From contig QKWP01001091.1 of NCBI GenBank assembly GCA_003550325.1, forward strand, positions 106,729 through 170,728: a stretch of DNA of 64,000 nucleotides, written 5' to 3'. The notes beneath the pieces were generated by a model. It saw nothing but the letters and a program-made list of their open reading frames with translations. It was not told the origin of the DNA and searched no databases. Source of the DNA: Gigaspora rosea (lineage: Eukaryota > Glomeromycota > Glomeromycetes > Diversisporales > Gigasporaceae). This document shows positions 58,871-64,000 of this stretch, piece after piece. Numbering within the stretch: position 1 is the stretch's first letter; each line of letters begins with the position of its first letter. The position numbers were made by a program, and so were the translations under genes.

Positions 58871-60489
58871 CCGTTTTATGTTTTTTTTTTCATTTCATAT
58901 TTGATAAATTTGATCAAATGAAGCATTCTTTATTTTTTTTTTTGTAAATCAAGAAAGATGCGTTTTATGTAAATAAATAATAATAAAAAACAAAACGGAT
59001 AGACAATAAACTTTACAATTTGTGTTTACAGTCGGTTGTTTGTGATTATTATAATAGGTATGTAACTTCATCATATCTTTCTTGTTTCTATTTATTTACT
59101 AAAGTATTGTACACATTTAAAAAAAATTGACCACGTACAATTAATTGCTAAAGCCGTATTAGTTATAAACGTACAATTAGAAACTTGCTTTTATGTTTGG
59201 AAAAAAAGGTATTTTAGCAGATTATATTTAACTTTTTTTATAAATAGTGTGACAATTGAATTTACTTTTCATAATTTCCTTTTCATAATTACGTTTCATA
59301 ACCAAAAGCAGTTTATATAGATTTAGACTTGCGATCGTTTTATCGGTTGGTTTAAAGAATTTCTAATAAAACCTAATGAGTTAAATTTTTTGGGTTATAA
59401 GATAAATATTTCTTAAGAAATTTTTGTTGTACAATAAGAGATATGTTTTCTTATAATTATTGATAAATTAGGCACAAGACTAAGCTTGAATGTGATTACA
59501 TTTTTATTAAAACGTATGTGTTATCTGTTAATTTAATTAATTCATGTACGTATTTTAATAGCTGTTAAAAACTCTAAATCTTTATAATGCTATAAAAAAC
59601 ATTTGCTCATTATTCAAATCTGTTTATGTTCATTATTTCGTTCGAGTATAGTTATGCCTATTATTTCGAGATAACAACCCAAATTTCTGGGCTACAGTGT
59701 ACGACACTTAATTATATGACATTAAAAGTAACTTTTGGTTTAGAAATAGTTAATAAAAAGCACCATGTTTAAAAATATATAATCTATAGTGCAGAATATC
59801 TATATTAGTAAATATTAAAAGCATTAATTTTTAAAATCTGCCTAGTAACTTTGTTTAGCTTTACAAAGGTACTAGTTAGATTTTTAAACAAATATCAACA
59901 TAAAATTAATTATTCAAAAAAACTGACTAATAAATATATAGCTTTATTTAAAATTTTTTTTATACAAAAGGTTTTAGAAATTTGGAGAATCAAAACAAGT
60001 TAGATAAGTTAATTGTCATGAGATTTATTTTTTACATCCCCAAATCCTCTATTATATTAAACCTGGAACAAAATTGTCTTAGCGACCATTAGACAAGTTC
60101 ATTAAACATTTTTTTTTTGTTTGAATTTTATAGATTTAAAGAATTCAAATAAAAAATCCAAAAATTTGGTGCAGTAGTTACTAAGATCAAAGTGTAAAAT
60201 ATTTATCAACAAAAAACTATGCAAAATTTTTTTTAACTTTTGAGTAAAGATAGCTTAGCATTATTAAATCAAATTTATCTTTTATTTGAATTTGATAGAT
60301 TTTGTAAACTTTAGATAAAAAATTTGTCAAATCTTGACTTAGTAATTGCTAAGATATCTTGCTCTAGAGATGATCGATCATTTGATCTGTTTGATCGTGA
60401 CCGATCATAAAAAATTTTTTTTGAGCAAGATCGTTCGTTCAGTGATGGAACGTATCAAAGTGAACAGCATCCTCGGAGATGAATCACTA
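58834..60489. other. 3' flank of the HMG gene and AT-rich intergenic DNA
   Basis: A 29-T run at 58839-58867 lies just after the stop codon. AATAAATAATAAT near 58972 could serve polyadenylation. At 60368-60410 there are five GATC/GATCGATCAT motifs. No gene was recognised. Confidence 0.5.
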
Positions 60490-60615
60490 AAATAAGAGGT
60501 TCTTGCAATGCCTATGGAGCCACAGTGCCTAATAACCAAACATGGGCCTTTGCACTATTTGCAGCAGCTGCAGACCTATCGGCGCTAACCAATAAACAAG
60601 CATCAATATACTGCC
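60490..60615 (-). repeat. Dispersed degenerate satellite of about 48 bp, block 4
   Basis: ACAGTGCCTAATAACCAAAC, GGGCCTTTGCACTAT and GCAGCAGCTGCAGACC match the units at 8290-8640, about 50 kb away. The 63-codon frame on the minus strand is an artefact. Confidence 0.6.
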
Positions 60616-61035
60616 ATTTGGTTTGCAAGTTATTGAGAGACAGGCCGAAATGATGGGATGAATGAAAGAAATATAGATATAGAATGAACAAATTTCTTTC
60701 CAAATTTTTTTTTAATATTTTTGCTTTATTTTCTAAGATAACCTTCTCTACTAACCAAAGGCCTTAAATGCCTTGTCTTGACAATTATAATCCCTCCTTT
60801 CTTATTGCTGATTACACATTCAGAACTATACCCTCTTGCTTCTATTATCTTTTTCTAATGATCATAGTAGTTCATATTCAAAGTCTATGCAATTACAGAA
60901 AGATACTTGCATCTAACCAAAAAAAAAAACCATAAAAAACTAAGAAGGGCCTGAAATAGCAGAGGACTATGGTCTTGCTAGAAAATAAAATTGTGTTTTA
61001 TCAGAGATATGTATTATAACAAAAAAAAAATTTTG

Positions 61036-61263
61036 TGTCGCAGCTGATGCTGAAAACGGCTGATGCTGAACTTTGCGATCTCGATTTGAAACTATAAGCT
61101 CAGCTAAAATCCACAAATACGCTTTAAATATCAAATATACTCCCAAACCTCACCCTAACCCTATAAGACAAAAACGAAAAAATCACCACAAAAAAATTTT
61201 AAAATTTCATATCAAAGTAGGTCAAAATTTCAGCATCAGCCGTTTTCAGCATCAGCTGCGACA
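61036..61263. mobile_element. 228-bp foldback with telomere-like core (family T, copy 1)
   Basis: The ends TGTCGCAGCTGATGCTGA and TCAGCATCAGCTGCGACA form a TIR of about 35 bp containing a duplicated GGCTGATGCTGAA unit. The 5-bp TSD TTTTG lies at 61031-61035 and 61264-61268. The centre has CACCCTAACCCTATA (61151-61165), telomere-like on the minus strand. Confidence 0.9.
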
Positions 61264-61268
61264 TTTTG

Positions 61269-62192
61269 TATTGTGATGATAATAATCAATCATACGATCA
61301 GTCATATAATAAATCAAATGTACCAAACATGTTGGGCAATATTCAAATAATTGTTGAATATGTTGATATAATAAAGTTATAATGATGCACTATAAAAATA
61401 TTATTTTGATATACTAATTATTGTAAATTACTGAATTAGCCAAAAAATCATTCTGTGAATGTTATCAGATGTTCCAGAAATCTGATAATAGTTGCAAAAT
61501 ATTATGATACAGCATTAAAAATTTTATAAATTCTATATGACCTGTTGACCTGAATCATGATCTGAGTCAATATCTGACCCATCAGGATCGTTACTTTCTG
61601 ATCTGGGAATAGCTCTACTTGGCAAGCCTTGAGTAGAGAGATAATACGACCTTTTGATAGTATTCTAACAAAAAATAGATAGTGTAAAACAGATAAATCA
61701 GATCAGATGATAAATATTTGAGGGCCAAATAATCTAACCAGGCTGATACTTAAATAGTGTACAGGTATTCAAAATAATTTGCAGATACCTGCTATATGCA
61801 AATAAAATTTTAGTACTAAGAGTTCTATAAATATATAATGGGTAAAAAAAAAAACTTAAGCCCATATTTTCGATTATTTGCAAATTTATAAATATCGTAA
61901 ATTTTCTATTATTCTGTAAATGCACACTCTTGAAATCAAACTTTAACAATCACATTTAGAGAACAATAAGAAAAGGTCATTTATTGAGGTTGAATAGATA
62001 TTAGGACCAGAATTTAAGTGTGCATTTGAAGAGGGTATGCACTTATAGAAATTTTACTGTGGCTATAGCTTAAGGTATGATATAAATATTTCCAATTTCA
62101 CACAAATTTTAAATCAATATAGATCCAAATAATTTTAATACAAAAAGAGCCTCTATAAATTCACACTCTTGAGGCGAACCTTTAACAATGTG
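61269..62192. other. AT-rich DNA, nothing recognised
   Basis: Scattered TGATCTG motifs occur near 61540-61605, and an inexact ACACTCTTGA repeat occurs near 61922 and 62162. No gene. Confidence 0.45.
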
Positions 62193-62420
62193 TGTGGCAG
62201 CTTATGCTGAAATTGGCTTATGCTGAAAATTTAAGTTATTTTATTATGAAATTATAAAATTTTAGAGGGCTTTTTCGGGGGTATTGTTTTATATAGTTTG
62301 GTTAGGGGTTTAGGGTTAGGGTTATTAATAAAAGAGTATATGTGGATTTTAGTAGGTATTATAGATTTAAATAGAGACCCCGGATTTCAGCATAAGCCAA
62401 TTTCAGCATAAGCCGCCACA
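62193..62420. mobile_element. 228-bp foldback with telomere-like core (family T, copy 2)
   Basis: The ends TGTGGCAGCTTATGCTGAAA and TTTCAGCATAAGCCGCCACA bound arms with a duplicated GGCTTATGCTGAAA. The 5-bp TSD ATGTG lies at 62188-62192 and 62421-62425. The centre (62300-62324) is a TTAGGG-like G-run tract. The length equals copy 1 exactly, and the T in TTATGC replaces the G in TGATGC in both halves of both arms. Confidence 0.9.
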
Positions 62421-62425
62421 ATGTG

Positions 62426-63105
62426 TTTAGAGAATAATGAGAAAAAACGCCTTTATAGAAGTTGCATGTATATTTGAGCCAGAATTTGAGTGTGTATTTA
62501 GAGGATGTGCACTTATAGAGGGTGAGCCTATAAGGATTTATTGTACCAACTATATTCAAAAAGAGTTTACAGAATAACTAATATTTTGTGCTCAAAATAC
62601 TATACACGGAATAAGTTAAAAATTCACTTAAAACAGCAAATACTGGGCTTTTAGTTATTCTTTTGCATATTTAATACAAATACTCCAATCACTATATCAG
62701 GATCACGGGATATTTGGTAAAACTACACTGATCCGTATGTGTACAAGTGGAAACTTCGTTCCCGCTAATATTCAACGGCACAGGATATACTGTATTTATT
62801 ATTAATTCAGTGACCTAAAATAACTAAGTATTATTTTAATATTAAGTTCCAAATCAAAAATTGTAACTTTCAATAAACTTATCAAATTTAATGTAAATAA
62901 AGTCAATTTATTCTGTTTTATCATTGGTTATAAATATAAAGTATTAAATTGTTAAGCAAAACATTCTTTAATTAATAAACTAAGATCACTAAATACAGTA
63001 CATATGTGAAATAATATTATCAATAATTGAAAAATTGTATATACTAAAATCTATAAATTAACAGTCATTAAAACTTTCTATACCTTAAAAATCAGATATA
63101 TTGTA
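62426..63105. other. AT-rich DNA, nothing recognised
   Basis: No coding frame or repeat stood out. Confidence 0.4.
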
Positions 63106-63110
63106 ATATC

Positions 63111-63520
63111 TTATTTACCACATAGTTTTGGCAATTTTGCAAATGAATTAATTGGCTCTGAAAGACCTCTAAAATTAAGTAGTTTATTTATAAGCTTATT
63201 TTTAGTACAAATTGGCAATTCTGTTGATAATATTGAACTAATTGCATCTGCAGCTTGGAATGATTTTAATATTGTTAATTCATATTTGTCTTTTACAACC
63301 TCATTATCTACTATTTCATACCATTTTGATAATTTGTTATAGACATAAGATGCTGTAGTTCTATTAGAAGAATTAGCATCCATTCATTGATTTGCTAATT
63401 GATATAATACTTAGGAGCGTCTTCAGCAAACTTGGGACGTAATCCATTGCATATTTAATAGCTAATACTTCATCATACTCAACATCATAATAAGATGGTT
63501 TTTGTGGACATTTCAGTTAT
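63111..63520 (-). pseudogene. Unrecognised minus-strand coding relic
   Basis: A 90-codon open frame (63383-63111) reads MDANSSNRTTASYVYNKLSK, WYEIVDNEVVKDKYEL, FQAADAISSILSTELP and LLNFRGLSEPINSFAKLP. Upstream on the same strand, to about 63520, DVEYDEVLAIKYAMDYVPSL continues after a frame change. The varied composition suggests a real protein segment. No family was recognised. Confidence 0.4.
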
Positions 63521-64000
63521 AAGAATGCCGAAATTTTAAATATCTGCTGCAATTGTATGTGATTATTTTGTAATTAAATTTTATTTTTTTATTTTTTTTT
63601 TAAGGTGAGGCCTTGCTTATATCTTTATTGGGTAATTTATATAAGTAGTTACATATAATATTACTGGTCTAAATCAAAAATATTACCCTAATATCATCTA
63701 AAAATCGCCTATGAAGATTGCAGGCCGATATGATGCAGATTGATAGGGGATCAAAATAGGCCGATAGGCTGCTAATTTAAGAAAATTTGTTGCATATCGG
63801 TTATAAGTCGGTAAAAAATACTCATATATCCGTATGAAGATTAGTGAAATTATAAAGAAGATACAAGGCAGATATTTAGATTGATATTTTGGTGATAAAT
63901 TCACGATTAGATAAATCATAAGAAGATATTGTATTGGCTATTTTACAAATTTTTTCATAATTTATACGATATTGTACTGATATATTGGTTATATTTTTTA
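63521..64000. other. AT-rich right edge
   Basis: 63705-63815 has several GGCCGATA/CGGTTATA-like motifs. The minus-strand 73-codon frame there is unsupported. Confidence 0.35.

Overview
The window looks like nuclear DNA of an AT-rich, transposon-crowded fungus. An arbuscular mycorrhizal fungus (Glomeromycotina, Rhizophagus-like) is the best guess. The basis is short GT-AG introns of roughly 50-115 nt, very low G+C in intergenic DNA, a Ty3/gypsy element, hAT, FAR1/MULE and LINE relics, a Fanzor relic and an HMG-box gene. The genus is an inference; no search was possible.

Only two loci look like intact host genes. At the left edge (6-546, +) are the last three exons of an ERI1/3'hExo-like DEDDh exoribonuclease, a family that trims small RNAs and structured RNA 3' ends. 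At 55791-58833 (+) is a six-exon gene for a low-complexity protein of about 860 residues. It carries a coding minisatellite (STQSNTQM, then STQSNGVQ units) and a C-terminal HMG box.

The rest is a mobile-element graveyard. From 2.8 to 19.4 kb lie foldback elements, several with clear target-site duplications (TSDs), a dispersed degenerate satellite of about 48 bp, self-complementary CGATTAGT-type repeats, a tRNA-derived SINE and an unrecognised multi-part coding relic (15178-16108). From 19543 to 29323 is a complete but dead Ty3/gypsy element with 572/566-bp LTRs. It carries two nested foldback insertions, and removing each one with one TSD copy restores the expected reading. From 29.4 to 48.4 kb come a perfect hAT-type foldback with an 8-bp TSD, an SDR gene fragment, a second copy of the 629-bp foldback, a FAR1/MULE transposase relic (minus), an AT minisatellite of about 90 bp, a LINE relic in two segments, and a BED/hAT transposase relic (minus). 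From 48.4 to 55.7 kb are a foldback, a possible second SINE, a small coding-like ORF and a Fanzor (eukaryotic TnpB-like, OMEGA) relic at about 52960-54142. Two adjacent hairpins follow the Fanzor stop codon. After the HMG gene, the 58.8-64 kb region holds satellite remnants and two foldbacks of one family. These two share with a third element at 44344 a TGTSGCAG terminus, a 5-bp TSD, a duplicated motif inside the terminal inverted repeat (TIR) and a telomere-like core.

The genes do not form a pathway. The elements interact by nesting and probably by cross-mobilisation: hAT relic with 8-bp-TSD foldbacks, MULE relic with a 10-bp-TSD foldback. The long hairpins are plausible small-RNA sources (inference).
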